Assembly (NCBI RefSeq): GCF_900324465.2 | Contig: NC_046627.1 | Span: forward strand, 8,895,610 to 8,959,609 | Direction of reading: 5' to 3' | DNA length: 64,000 bases | Origin: Anabas testudineus | Taxonomy: Eukaryota; Chordata; Actinopteri; Anabantiformes; Anabantidae | In this document: positions 11,252 to 27,660 of the stretch, one piece after another | Layout of the letters: each line of letters opens with the position of its first letter | How positions within the stretch are numbered: position 1 is the first letter of the stretch | The notes under the pieces: model-generated | What the model was told of the DNA's origin: nothing | Databases searched by the model: none | What the model saw: the letters and a program-made list of their open reading frames with translations, nothing else | Made by a program: the position numbers and the translations under genes

Positions 11252-14200
11252 TCACTCTTTATCAACATCCATTGGCTCCTCAGGATCATTTAACACAGAC
11301 TTCAGAACCTTTTCTAGGTGCTGGTTTGCCTCTGCTTCCTCTTCAACTCTCTTCAATATATCCTCATCTTCCTTTTTTTTCAGCCTCCTCACAAAGTTTC
11401 CAAATATAGTAAGCAGAGGACGGGCAAACTCTATCACATTTTTGGTTTCCCGTGGAAACCCATAGAAGTATCCTGCCGAATGCAAACCAAAAACTTTGCA
11501 ACAAGCATCAAAGACTGGAGAGCCTGAAGCCCCATGATACATGAAAGTGTTGTAGGTCACTACATCATCTGCTTCATTTCCACCCATCATTATGTTTTCA
11601 ATGCCCTGATCTTTGATCACTTGACTGATTGAGTGAATGATGAACAGAGTGTCCATGTATTGTTGTAAATGATCATCGACAGCCTGATCCCTCTTTTCGG
11701 TCTCAATGATACATGTGGGATCCATTTTTTTCACTTCTCCTTTTGGGTGACCAATGATACAGGCTTCACCGTTCTGAGGCACTGGACCAATTTCCTTCAG
11801 CAGCCCTGGTGGTATCTTTATATTCTTTTTTAATTTTATGTTGTGTTTTTGGGCCTGAGTGTTCAGCTCGAGTATGGCATAATCCAGTTCCCTATCAAAG
11901 TCATTGAATGTTGTCTTACTACTGAAGTAGTAGTAATTTGTGTTTGGCTCAGGTTTATCATAGTTAAAAAGAGCAAACACGTTGATACCATCCTGCAGCT
12001 TTTCTCCTTCAACACAATTTTTAAATAAATGTGCATTAGTCAGGATAAAGTTATCAAACAGTACGAAGCCTGTTCCCGTACAAACTCCCTCAACAACCAC
12101 TTTACAAACTGACCTGCCCAGTTTCAGCAGATCCTTGACTCTGTGAACTTCACTGAATGACTGTTGGATCTTCCCAAAGTTTTCTGTCCTCAGCTTCAGC
12201 TCCTCCTGATAAGAATTTTCAGTAAATCTACTCTCCATTATTTCTTTTAGCTCTGGAAACTGCTGACGCAGTAATTCATAAATCTCCTCAGTCTCATCGC
12301 TGCTGCTCTTTTCCACCACTCTTTTCACACTGATTCCAGTCTGCTGGGCTGCATCTAAGATCGCTTTGGTGCCCGGCTTGTGTTCTGACCTATTTGCTGC
12401 ACCTTGGTTTTCCTGCCCTTCTTTGTCTTCTGGGACTGTTTTCTCTGTCTCAATAATTATCTTTAGCTTTTTTTTATCTATGTTCTTAACCTTTTCTGTG
12501 CAACTGATAATATTTTTTGTTTCATTGTCAGACAGTTTAAATTCACCCATGTCATCAGTGAAACGACCGTCACGCTTCAGAGCTTCCTTCACTGTCATCC
12601 CTTCCTCTCCATAAACACAGAGATACTTAAACCTTTTGACAGCAAAGTGTCTGACAATCTCATTAATTTTACACATGCTTTTATGTCCTCCCTTTGTATC
12701 AATGTAGAAAAAAATATATTTGTTGTTTGGATCAATTTTGTGATCTTGGCCCTTTTCAACAATTCTTTTTTTACATGACACAGTAAGCAACTCGCCATCA
12801 CTGACTAAGAAACCAGGAAAATGTGTGGCAATGGCAGATTCTTTATCTCCACATCCCATCCGAATTATAGTTTTTTCATCTTCCCACTTCATCTTCTTCA
12901 TTTTTTTTTTACATTCTGAATTTGATTTTATTGCTTCCAGCACTGTGAGAGGTTTATCACAGAAGACCTGATATTTGTTTCCGGTTTTGAAGTCCACTGT
13001 AAATTTATGTGAAGGTCTGGTCTGGAAGAAATAAAAATGAGAAAATATTACAACATCTGTTTTGGTAATAAAGACACTGCCTATTCTGTATATGCAGTAG
13101 AAACAGAATACTGACTGTGGTATCACCATCGTCCTCCTCTTTCACTTGACTTGTTTTAACAGTCTACAAAGGAGAAAACAAGAGTCAGTGTCATGTTTTT
13201 GTTTATATGCATGAGCAATTATATATCCTCCATGTATTACTAGTTCTGATTATGTTTTAAACAATGTTGAATGTTGGCTGTCATGATTACAGCCTTGTCT
13301 CAATAGTTAAATAATTTGCTGCAACATGAAACTTATACTAAAATAATGAGACCCACATTACTACACTTCGCTATGGTCTGCCCAGTGCTTCACATTGTTA
13401 TTATTGAGAAATTAAAATAAATTCTCAATTACCTAGTGATTAAGCAGAAACAATTGACATTTTTTAATAGGCTAGAAGGCAGGTTGTCCATGAAAACTTC
13501 CTCTCCTCTGTAAATTGTATAAATGTATTAACATTTAGTGTCCATGTATTGTGGAAGAGATTTCATCAGTCATACAGTGGATCAGTTTTCTTCCCTGGTT
13601 TCTGCAGCACTGCCCTCATCGCAGGTTCTCTCCACATCTGACACAGACACAGCCACAGACAGGCTCTGCGATACACTTTCATTCTGCCTGGATATTCTCT
13701 GCCCGATATCTTCTAGACCTGCTCGTCCTTCAGCTTCCAACTCGTGGCTCACTGACCAGATCCGTGAACAACGCACGGTGCTCAGGAGTGCTGAGAGGAA
13801 GTGGCGCAAATCCACATCTCAACCTGCTCTAACTGATTATCAGGATTTGCTTCAATCTTTCTCTTACAGTGTCACCAGGGCGGAGACTGAATACTACCAG
13901 GACAAGCTCAGCAACACCACAGACACCAGAAAGCTGTTCTCAACTTTCAAACCTCTACTCTATCCACCCCCACCTGTCTCACAGCTGACAACTTCGCCTC
14001 CTTTTTTACCAACAAGGTGGCAGCCATCAGCTTCCAATTCTCTCCTCCTGACGATGACATTCTACTAACAAAACCCAACGACGCCTCTCACTTCACATTT
14101 TCAACACTGTCAGAGGACAACGTGTCCTCCTCTCGAATTGCCAGACCACCTGCTCTCTGGATCCGATGCACTCCACTCTTCTTGGGCATCTCTGGATCAG

Positions 14201-15594
14201 CTCTAGCCTGGCTTCTTTCATACTTGTTCGAACAAACCTTCAAGTTATCCTGGCAGGGACGTCATTCTGACTCTGACAAAACCGGCATCCACAATCAAAC
14301 CCCTCCAGATGATCCAAAATGCGGCAAAACACCTCATTTTTAATCAACCAGGTCTCATGTCACACCACTCTTCAGATCTTTGCATTGGCTTCCTGTGGCT
14401 GCAAGGATCAAGTTCAAAGCTCTGTCTCTTGTCTACAGACTGGTCAACTCTACAGCTTCATCTTACCTCAGTTCTATCATTCAGGTTTAAGTCCCCTCCT
14501 GTCCACTGCGCTCGGCACCACACAAAAAACACCAAGGAAAAGTCTCCAGCTCAGTGATCACACAATGGTGGAATGAGTTGCCAAACTCTGCACACTCAAC
14601 CACCTCACTTTTAATATCTAAAAAACTGCTGAAAACAGAACTCTTCTGCATCTTCCTTTGCACCTGAAAAAACAAAACTTTTCTCCTCTCTTGTACTCTC
14701 ATCTCTTGAAACAGAAACACTTTTTTAATAGCACTTTGCTTTGATGTTTTTCTCCTTGACTTAGATTTTGTTTTGCTTGACTTGTTCGTCACTTCTAAGT
14801 CGCTTTGGATAAAATCGTCTGCTAAATGACCAAATGTAAACATAAACGAAAAGATTTACAGTAAGAGTAACACCTCTGACATCCTGCTCCCCCCTAAAGA
14901 GGTCTGTTAGGTGTGTCCAACATGGTGGATGTGTGATTTGGGCTGATTTTTCTGGGGATGGATGATAAATAGAAGTCAGGGTATTATGCAAAGCTTTTTA
15001 ACTTTCTTAAATGCTTTTTCCAATTGAGTTAAAATGTTTTCATCTGACCACTTGTTCTCTATCTCCTTTTAAATTATTTTATTGTTGCCAGCACTGTGTG
15101 AGGTTGACCACAATGAAAGCTGTATTTATTATCATGTTTGGAATTGAATTTGACTTCAAATCTAAGGTACTGTGTTTCTGCAAGAAATTAAAGTGAGAAC
15201 ATCAAAGTTACATTGCTATCTTTGTTTAATTAAAATGCAGTCTTAAAATACACTGTGTATGTGTTACAGTAAACTAACCGTAGTATCACCAAGATCCTCT
15301 TTCTTCACTTTATCTTTACTGAGTGTCTGAAAATAAGAAATTACTTTGTAAGTAATGTTTTAAGAACAATGTACAGAGATGTGAAATAGTTGTTTTTCTT
15401 TTTCCTGTAATGAATCAAATCATCATTTCAAAACTCTAGTGTTTGTCTAACTAGGACATGCAGAACCTGCGCTTTAGAACCCAGTTGGACATGCAGCTGT
15501 ATTCATTTCAAAATAATATTTAATACTTTTTTGATTTTGCTCCAGTTTGCTGTATATAATTGCTTACATGAGATTTGATGTTTCCTTCTGCCAT
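11252..15594 (-). CDS. fam111a-like: Full-length FAM111A-like serine protease (copy 2), four coding exons
   Basis: Coding exons, in order of translation, are 15594-15568, 15326-15279, 13163-13116 and 13021-11252, all phase 0, giving 630 residues. The start is MAEGNIKSH at 15594; the ATG near 13129 is only an intron read-through. Residues 10-25 and 26-41 come from two duplicated 48-bp microexons, each with a SUMO-type motif (VKKED, VKEED). Two ubiquitin-like domains follow (about 42-125 and 140-230), then a linker and a trypsin-like domain with His372 (TNAHLF), Asp421 (LDYAILEL) and Ser540 (GASGSPVF). Human FAM111A has H385, D439 and S541 at the same places. The tail EEPMDVD is shared in kind with copies 1 and 3. 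I saw no PCNA-binding box. Mammalian FAM111A is a nuclear protease that clears protein-DNA crosslinks and limits viral replication. An L2-type LINE sits in the intron between exons 2 and 3. Confidence 0.9.
13538..14845 (+). mobile_element. Internally deleted L2-clade LINE in FAM111 intron
   Basis: The first open stretch, 13538-14068, encodes the linker between endonuclease and reverse transcriptase (SWLTDQIREQRTVLRSAERK, then RAETEYYQDKLS). From about 14290, in another frame, comes the end of the reverse transcriptase (IQNAAKHLIFNQPG, then a corrupted LHWLPV region). The bulk of the polymerase is missing. The 3' end at about 14795-14840 (GTCGCTTTGGATAAAA, then CTGCTAAATGACCAAATG) is the tail also found on the SINE copies elsewhere in the window. 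Confidence 0.85.
15091..15195 (-). pseudogene. Degenerate second copy of the FAM111 first UBL exon start
   Basis: The stretch CACTGTGTGAGGTTGACCAC to about 15195 aligns with 12945-13040, the start of the main exon of copy 2 with its acceptor. Frame and acceptor are damaged. Together with the microexon at 15279 it shows that a microexon plus adjacent exon start was duplicated in tandem; only the microexon survived. Confidence 0.65.
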
Positions 15595-15599
15595 TGTTT

Positions 15600-17070
15600 G
15601 GGGTTCAGAGGTAACAGCTCTCTTTTCTGCAAAAGAGCAAACAAATGCACAGAACAGAATAGTTTCAAATGATCAATGATAGATTTGTTGAGTCACTAGA
15701 AACATTCCATACTTGAAATTAAGTGATTATTTCTCAATATAGGTAAATTGAAGCCATTTTCAGGAATATTTCCTAAATGCCATAAAACTAAATAATAAAC
15801 ATATTTATCGTAACACACCAGATCAGTCACAGGACATAATGCTAAAAAACACTACAATGTTAGAAATTTCAATTGGATTTTCAGTAGTTCTGGGTTGACT
15901 TCAGTTCAGTGGCTCCAGTGTGTCATTGAGCTTTTCTTTCTTTCTGCCCGACCCCAAAAATCCCCCCGGACTAAGAAATCATGAAAAAAAAAAGAAACAA
16001 ACCAACAAAGAAACCCAACAAAGCCTATTTCATTAATTCAGTATTACAACAGACTTTTCATATTTCAGCCATCATTTTCTAATGTTCTCAGTGGTACAAG
16101 AGAAATTCATCAAAAAGTAATTTGATTTTATATTTTAAGAAATTATTCTCTGACATTTCAGATCCCCTAACCCTAACCCTAACCATGATTAACATAATTT
16201 ATTGTCTTAACTAACAATTTTTAACATTAATAGTGTTTCTGGAATATCTAAAATACATGAAATTCAGTTGATACAAATAGTATCAGTGGTGTTGTCCAAT
16301 TTTTTTTTTTTTTAATGATTTTGTCTGGACAGCACGCACTTTCCCCTGCTTGCTGTCTGCATTAGTTATCTAAAAGAAATTTGAAAAGGCACTTTTTACA
16401 TCATGTATTTACAAAGCATCTCCACTAGATGTCAGATGTGCTCAGCAAATCCAATTATCTCCTGCTACAGCCCGACAGTCCCTCCTTCCCCAACTGAAAA
16501 GATTTTGTTTTAAAATAATAAAGATAAGTTACTTATAATTTGTTCCAGATACCTTCTGGTTGGAGAAAGTTGTACTTTGCTGCCTCACAAAGACACTCGC
16601 AGATACTTCACCCAAATCCTTAGGTAGGAGCTGAAAACTGTTCTGGCTGGAGTTGGGGAACACTCACCTTGTCAGAGCTGTGTAATTAAGTAGAAAGTGA
16701 TAACTTCACTATAAATTCACTATAGTCACACAACCGGGTTTTAACACATGGTAGATGTAATAATAAACAATTTAAGTTCAATTCAGTTTATCTGTATAGC
16801 ACCAAGCCAAATTAAAAAGCATCTGTAGTCACTTTACATTGTACAGAATTAATTAACCATACACTATTTAGAGTTGTTTAGAAAATCCCAAAAATTTATT
16901 TACACTACCTTAGTTTAAATGTGTGAAACGTTTGAATGTGAATTTCTTGCCAAGTCATGAAGGTAAATACAAAGGTCAAAGTAGTGCAAGTCAAAATAAA
17001 AAACTGTTTTTTCTATTTATTTATATCATTACCATTTACCATTAGTAATTTATTAAATTTAACAATTACA
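15600..17070. other. 5' intron of FAM111 copy 2
   Basis: The acceptor next to 15643 (TCTTTTGCAG on the minus strand) shows that an untranslated exon lies further upstream, most likely the one at 17108. The interval contains a run of about 3.3 CCCTAA units at 16165-16184, a poly(T) run near 16300 and a teleost repeat fragment at 16775-16920. No other gene was seen. Confidence 0.5.
16165..16184. repeat. Short interstitial telomere-like repeat
   Basis: CCCTAA repeated three times plus CC. It is short enough to arise by chance or from end-joining repair; no subtelomeric structure surrounds it. Confidence 0.6.
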
Positions 17071-17107
17071 ACATACTGTATTTGTAAAGAAAGAATCTGG
17101 GTGTCTT

Positions 17108-17235
17108 ACCTTGATTTTGGTCATTCTGCTCTGAAAATTTGCCTGCTGTGATGGAGAATAGATGGAAAAAGGCGGGGTGTCTACTGGGCAGATCCTGACT
17201 CGTGCTCACTTTTCATTGGTACATTATATTAACCC
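17108..17235 (-). promoter_or_regulatory. Distal 5' exon and promoter of FAM111 copy 2
   Basis: The minus strand has the donor ATCAAG|GTAAGACAC with the exon running upstream from about 17112, a GC-box (CCCCGCC) near 17175 and a CCAAT element (ACCAATGAAAAG) near 17215. Splicing to the acceptor next to 15643 would give the 5' UTR of copy 2. An ATG here (ATGACCAAAATC) is out of frame with MAEGNIKSH and would make an upstream ORF. No ISRE core was found in this promoter. Confidence 0.5.
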
Positions 17236-17937
17236 TTCTGACTGACAACAAGCCCTAATCTAAGACCAGTTTTAGACAGATTCTAGCAAAGTATATAATG
17301 AAATGTTCTAGAATCACTGTCATCACACCTCTTATAACATGTCAAAATAAGTTCGATAGATTTTATATAGGAGAGAACATGGGACAGTACGAGAATAGCA
17401 GGAAGTTGTCTCTGTAGCTTTAAGGTCACAGATGATTCTGGAAAAACCCTGATGTGACAAATTAGGCCAAACCACAAAATGGAAGATCAAAAAAAAAAAG
17501 GTACCTGTCTTTAGACCAACAAGGAAGTGAAGGACGTGTAATGGAAAGTTGTCTTCTCTTAGCTATTGAGACAGAGCATTTGTCTTTGCCTCACTTTCTA
17601 CTTAGCTTTCACACCTGCACATGTGGGATTTATATATGTATCATAGCTAAAGCAAATACATCTTCATTATTGAGTTCCTAAAAGCTGAACAGTGATGAAT
17701 TAAGGTAATTTAATGTAAGGACACACAGTTTGCAACATTTTGGTGAAATTGCACGTTAAGCTTATTATTGAGTACAAATGGATGCTAGTGCCACATCTGT
17801 AGAAATTCTTTTAAAGAGTTGATGTGAACACCTCATTCACAAGAATGGGGAGGAGAGCCTTGTCCAGACTTTCATGACAAATACCAAATGTAATGACTGA
17901 CATTTCAGTATGGGCCTGAACCCTTCCTGTACAGATA

Positions 17938-19501
<1,564 letters not shown>

Positions 19502-19849
19502 TATAGGCAGATGACTGAAGGTGCTGATGATCTGCTAATGTTCCATACACACAACATCTCGCCTTTTCTATAGAACAGTCATTTAATGAAAAGTCAGCCC
19601 ACATACAAATGAAACCATATGAAATGACTACCCATACATCCGGTAAGAGGAAACGGTGACAACAAAAAAAAATTGTTACTGAATGCTGATGAACTGATGC
19701 AGTGAGTAGCTTCTCATTCCTTAAACAACCATGTCTGAAGACACATCCTGTGGTTGTAAATAAGATGTTAGTCTGATCAGAAGAGTCAAATTATTGACAT
19801 GAATCAAGCAAAGAAAACATCTTTGCGGTAAAGATTGTAAAGATTAAGA

Positions 19850-20060
19850 ACTGTCCAGTGGAAGGTCCACCCACTGGGTCATGTGGTCTGATGAGTCCAG
19901 ATTTACCCTGTTCCAGAGTGATGGGAGTATCAGGGTAAGAAGAGAGGTGGGTGAAGTGATGCACCATCATGTCTATTGTCTACTGTACAAGCCTGTGGGG
20001 GTAGTGCTATGATCTGGGGTTTGCTGCAGTTGGTCAGGTCTAGGTTCAGCAACGTTATAA
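19850..20060 (+). mobile_element. Tc1-like transposase fragment
   Basis: The plus strand reads WSDESRFTLFQSDGSIRVRR-like sequence followed by a VMIWG-like stretch across short frames. This is a different Tc1 subfamily from the element at 17938. It is a relic only. Confidence 0.75.
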
Positions 20061-20484
20061 GACCAAAGAACGAGGTCAGGACAAGACACTGACCTCTGAA
20101 ACGTTGGTGTGCCAATTAGGGAATAATAACAATAATTTATATTTAATTTTATTATATAGTATTTTATGCCATATACAGTGTACATTTCTGAAGTTTGCAT
20201 CTTTTACACGGTTCTGTCTTTTGAGATTCAGGGTTTAAGATAAAAAAAATCTTGAATAATCCCAGTGGGAAATTGATCAAATTGTATGATTTCAAATTTA
20301 TAATGAATCTGATCTGAGAGGTTAGAACTTAATTTCCTATTGTAGTTACTTATCTACACAATAAGAAACTGAAAGTAAAGAAAATAAATTATACGGCACG
20401 GCACGCTCCATACACATCCTTTCTGAATGTCTAGCCAGGATAGAGAAAGCTGTTCTACCTCCAACTAACGTGCTGACTCTATTC

Positions 20485-20683
20485 TACATTTACATTTTAC
20501 ATTTTTAGTCATTTAGCAGACGCTTTTATCCAGAGCGACTTACATATATCAGTACAATGGTAGGCAGGGTGAGCATGAGGAGGTCTTGCCTAAGGACCCC
20601 TACTGGAGGTAGGCCACTGCTGGGATTGAACCCCGGTCTCCCACATGGGAGGTGGTGATGTTACTACTACACTAACCAGCCGG
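20485..20683 (-). repeat. tRNA-derived SINE with L2 LINE tail
   Basis: Read on the minus strand it begins GGCTGGTTAGTGTAGTAGTA (A-box-like), has the B-box-like GGTTCAATCCC, and ends with CGCTCTGGATAAAAGCGTCT and CTAAATGACTAAA. The end matches the 3' tail of the LINE at 14795-14840. Sister copies lie at 51616-51802 and 27985-28165, with a fragment at 34588-34640. Confidence 0.85.
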
Positions 20684-21059
20684 GTTAGTGGTAGGGTGGT
20701 GCAGATCTATTGTCAGATCTATTGACAGATCTATTGTCAAACTTAAGAAGGGTCTGTCCCAGGATCTACGAAATATTAACTGAATATGACTATATAAAAT
20801 TAATTTCAAATATTTAAATCAGTTCTGTTATAATTACAGTACGCATGGACTTAATTTGTTAAAAAAAAGTGTTCTACTGGCCTGTTAATATGGCAAGGCG
20901 GAACATTTTAGAAACTCTAATATACTTAAAAAATGACAGAAAACCAAATTTTAAAAGAACAAACTGTATTTTTGGTATCATGTTCCTTACAAATTATATA
21001 AAAAACATATACAACTGGAAAGAATTATATTTATATATAACAATAAAACAACATATAAT

Positions 21060-21165
21060 AATGCAAAAAGTCAAACAAATTTCCCTTGAGCAAGCACTAG
21101 GCGACAGCGGAGAGGAGAAACTCCCTCTAAAGCAGTGTAAAGCATTTTCTGTTACAATTTTCCTG
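21060..21165. repeat. Fragment of the common teleost repeat beside FAM111 copy 3
   Basis: TTGAGCAAGCACTAGGCGAC to CTCCCTCTAAAG matches the middle of the repeat at 31130-31400. It occupies the same flank as the 950-1080 fragment beside copy 1. Confidence 0.55.
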
Positions 21166-21179
21166 ATGAGTTACAATCC

Positions 21180-22331
21180 TTAATTAAGCTCTATTTGGAG
21201 TTGTTCTGTGAATCTGTAATCCTGGAAAGGAAACTGAAAGCCTTGTATGTTGATAGGTTGCTTATTCGTTTGATCCAAGTTAATCTCCATTGGCTCGTCC
21301 GAATCATCAGCCGTCTCTGCCCTGAGTATTTCTTCTAAGTAGCTGTTTCCTTTTACTTCCTCTTTAATTTTATTTAATAGTTCATAACTTCTACTCTCCT
21401 TAAGTAAAATAACGAGTCTTCCAAATATAACGTAGAGAGGATAGGCGAACCCTAAGACAATGCTACACTCAGCAGCTGCTTCACTCCGATACCAATGTCC
21501 TCCTCTGTGCATCCCAAATACTCCTTGATCATTAAACACTGGGGAACCAGAGGAACCAGGACCCATTCGAGTTTTGTACGCGACAACCTTGTCTCCCTCA
21601 TTTCTACCCAGCAATACATTCGCAAAACCTTGTTCTTTCATAATTCTCATGATTTGTGAAGACCTGTTTTTGCCAATAAATAAAAGATCATACACAGCCT
21701 GCTCCCTCTTCTGTTTCTCAATGATTTCCGTGGATTCCATTTTTTTCTCATCTCCTCCGGGATAACCAGAAATTTTACAGCCGCTGCCGTGTAAAGGTGG
21801 TGGAGAAGTTTTTTTAAGCAGTCCTGGTGGTAAATCAAAAATCTTTGATAGACGATCCAGATTAAGCTCGAGCAATGCAAAATCACACTTTATGTCGAAT
21901 ACTTTAACTGTAAATCTGTAGGTTTGCTCAGGTTCATTGCTAAACTGAGCAAACCCATGAACATCAGAATTTAAATAGTCTCCCTGAATGTAGTTTTCAA
22001 ATAAATGGGCATTAGTCATGATAAAGTTGGAAAAAAAGACAAAGCCAGTTCCCTGTGAAATATTAGGACCAAACACTTTACAGACTGACTTGTCTAGTTC
22101 CTGATCTTCATCGATGTTTACACCAAACAGATTTTTCTCAAAGTAAGTGAATTTGGAATTGTTAATAAAGCGACTGTCCGTTTTCTCTTCCTCTCCATAA
22201 GTTAACTTTGACCTTTTGCTGGCTCCATTTCTTAAAATGTCTTTGATTCTGTGATTAAATGATTTCAGAGAAGTTGAACTGTTATTTACGACGTAATTAA
22301 GATGTAAATGATTGTTGGCCGGCTGCTCCAT
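21180..22331 (-). CDS. fam111a-like: Short FAM111A-like trypsin-fold serine protease (copy 3)
   Basis: The coding exon gives 383 residues from MEQPANNHLHLNYVV. The triad is His109 (TNAHLF), Asp150 (CDFALLEL) and Ser261 (GPGSSGSPVF), with all surrounding loops conserved relative to copy 1. It ends with a longer tail than copy 1 (after DEPMEINLDQ it runs on for about 25 residues). Like copy 1 it lacks the ubiquitin-like N-terminal half. The coding exon begins after the acceptor at about 22401; a frame break between that point and the ATG supports the start at 22331. A non-coding first exon with the donor AACAG|GTAAAGTAACC sits near 22934. It lies just downstream of RNF175 on the same strand and is the probable source of copy 1. 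Confidence 0.87.
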   Translation of the reverse strand: MEQPANNHLHLNYVVNNSSTSLKSFNHRIKDILRNGASKRSKLTYGEEEKTDSRFINNSKFTYFEKNLFGVNIDEDQELDKSVCKVFGPNISQGTGFVFFSNFIMTNAHLFENYIQGDYLNSDVHGFAQFSNEPEQTYRFTVKVFDIKCDFALLELNLDRLSKIFDLPPGLLKKTSPPPLHGSGCKISGYPGGDEKKMESTEIIEKQKREQAVYDLLFIGKNRSSQIMRIMKEQGFANVLLGRNEGDKVVAYKTRMGPGSSGSPVFNDQGVFGMHRGGHWYRSEAAAECSIVLGFAYPLYVIFGRLVILLKESRSYELLNKIKEEVKGNSYLEEILRAETADDSDEPMEINLDQTNKQPINIQGFQFPFQDYRFTEQLQIELN

Positions 22332-22934
22332 ACTCCTACTGGGATCTGCTAATACCCAACTGGACTGTAGATTATGATTTCACATAAATGTCTGTCCTGC
22401 AGAAAAAGAGAACGAGAAACAAAAGTTAGATAGTAAAGATATTGTTATTAAAACGTTAACTACGCTTCCTCCATATCTGTACAGAATTATATATCTGCCT
22501 ATATTCTACAGATATAGGCAGATGATGATCTGCTAATGTCTGTTTACTGTGTGCGTATACATATCTATAGTTTTATTTCCTGTCTGTGTTCAGCAGCCAT
22601 TTAGTGAAAAGTCAGCGCAGATACAAACGAAACTACATGAAATGGCGACTCTTGCATCCTGTGAAGGGGGTGGCGCAAACAAAATAACTTTCTTACTCAG
22701 CTCTGGTTTAGTATGATGCATTACGTTTTTTTTGTTACTACAGAAATAACATGTGTAACATACTGTTAGAAACTCTTTCTGCAGATTATTTAGACTAGTA
22801 AAAGGTTTCAGTCAAAACAATTATGTGGAAGATGTAACATGTTACATATAAGATAATAACAATGATTATTGATTATGATGATAATGATAAAATTATTTAG
22901 AAATTCCTTCCTTAACATAAAAACAAGGTTACTT

Positions 22935-23480
22935 TACCTGTTAGATGAAGTTCAATTGTTGATCAAATGTATGTTGTCCAAATTTAACTTTCTGCCAAAT
23001 AACTAAATGCAATTTACACTTACTCTACTTCCAGTGGCACTGATATAGAACGAATATTAATAAAAATAATATGAATAGTAAAATGAATAAATAATAAAAG
23101 TAATACTAACGATGATCTCCTAACCACTACATTTCCTGAACTGATCGTCTCCAACACCCCAACTGAATAAGTGTCACCAACTTTATTCTGAACATCTCTG
23201 ATTGGCTTATTTGTTTCCTAGACGACAAACCAGCCATTCACGAGAGCACAGTTTGACTGGAGATGTAATGTTTAAATATTTCCTTCCAGTAAACAATGAC
23301 TCGCACATCTGAAAGTGATTAAAACCAGTCAAGTCCACTGTAACCTAATGTGAGTTTTCAGTAAACAAAGACAGTTTGAATATGTTTGATCTAATACAAC
23401 ATGAACAGTATGTAATAAACTGTTTATTTTTTATGTATTACTTGCATTATATTACATTATTAATATTTGAACTGTGTGTG
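22935..23480 (-). promoter_or_regulatory. First exon and promoter flank of FAM111 copy 3
   Basis: The non-coding exon starts at the donor near 22934 and runs upstream for an uncertain length. The flank is homologous to 2840-3300 beside copy 1. No confident core promoter motif was recognised. Confidence 0.45.
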
Positions 23481-23524
23481 TGCGATCATCCCATGTGTGT
23501 ATCAACTTCTTATTACCGACCACT

Positions 23525-24452
23525 CTGATGAGTTTTAGGAATATTTATTAAATACAAAGTTAATATCAGTAGCACACTTGTAATACAGCTACATCAGTTT
23601 GGTTTGGACATAATACGCTGGTTTCCTGACAGTTGACTTTTCAACACTGAACGTTTGGAGGGTGTGAAAAGGACAAAGCTCAGAGAACAGAGCTGTTGAT
23701 CCCTTCTCTGATCTTTTCCCCCTGTTTAAAAACATAATATTGAATTGATAAAGAAATGTGCTACTCTCTTTTACACAAGAATCAGCAGCAACGAGAAATC
23801 CACAAACCTCATTCATAAACACAAATACTAGTGGCAAACCAGCTTCAATTGCTACATTGACCATTAATCATCAACTTCAGCTTCACACAAATTAAACTGT
23901 ACTGCAACAGACATTTCAAATAAAACTTTTGTAATAAAGTTACATAATTTGTAAACAGGTGTTGTGTATGACTTCGAAAATAATCATAAAACAGTGTGCA
24001 AAATGCTGCAGCCTTCCAAATGTAGATCAAGTTGGTTTTTGCAGAGATATGTGTTAGTGGTGTCAACAGAACCGAGGAGTGTGCAAACATTCAGTAAAAC
24101 TGCTAAGAAACACTGGATTTTTTTTACAGTACAAAGCAACAAAAACCATAAAACAACATGTAAGACAGCATTGTCAGACGTCCCACACTAGACGTCTATC
24201 CTTGAAATGGTTGAATACTGGGTCGTGCTTAAATAAAGTTTGTTCAAGTTGGCAGCAGTTTTGAGATCTGAGTCGTTCTTACACAGAGCAGGACCATCTG
24301 CTCTGCAGGGAACTGTGCATGTGTTCAGTGAAATAATGTGTGCAGAAGAAACACAAGACTCCAAAGCAGCCTGAATCTGCTCCTTGCACTGACCGTCACA
24401 GTTTTGCACTTGCACAAGTCCATATGTACTCACAGCGGTGTCCACCAGGGCT
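23525..24452 (-). other. RNF175 3' UTR
   Basis: From the stop at 24453 to a minus-strand AATAAA near 23545. A minus-strand frame overlapping the last exon stays open across 24559-24188, with several cysteines, but it is out of frame with RNF175. A piece of this UTR is duplicated near 3361-3800. Confidence 0.6.
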
Positions 24453-27483
<3,031 letters not shown>

Positions 27484-27660
27484 TGTGTGGTTTTTATCCT
27501 CTCCCGATGAAAGGAAGCCGGCAAACAGCTAGGCTAAGCTAGCAGGTTAGCACCGCACCTACTGCTCTCTGAACACGGCCGGTATGGAAGCCGAGAGGGT
27601 CAATTACCACTACGAGTAAATACTGTACGGGACGAGCGCGAACAAAATAATCAAAGTCCT
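27484..27660 (-). promoter_or_regulatory. RNF175 CpG-containing promoter
   Basis: Directly upstream of the RNF175 start, a GC-richer patch with several CpGs (ACACGGCCGG, GGGACGAGCGCG) stands out from the AT-rich background. No TATA box was seen. Confidence 0.5.

Larger units (their letters stand above)
19502..21060. other. Intergenic, repeat-rich
   Basis: Contains array-related sequence (GGTGCTGATGATCTGCTAATG, also at 2410, 6650 and 22515), a Tc1 relic (19850-20060) and a SINE (20485-20683). The rest is AT-rich with no supportable gene. Confidence 0.5.

Noticed and set aside
11252-13129. Single-exon 625-residue reading of FAM111 copy 2 starting MVIPQSVF
   Set aside because: The first 36 residues are intron read-through. 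A good acceptor at 13022 and three upstream phase-0 exons give a better start.
13551-13832. Alternative frames over the LINE remnant
   Set aside because: These are off-frame shadows; the in-frame reading matches the LINE linker region.
16165-16184. Telomere-like repeat as evidence of a chromosome fusion point
   Set aside because: Only about three units, with no subtelomeric sequence around them; too little to support that.
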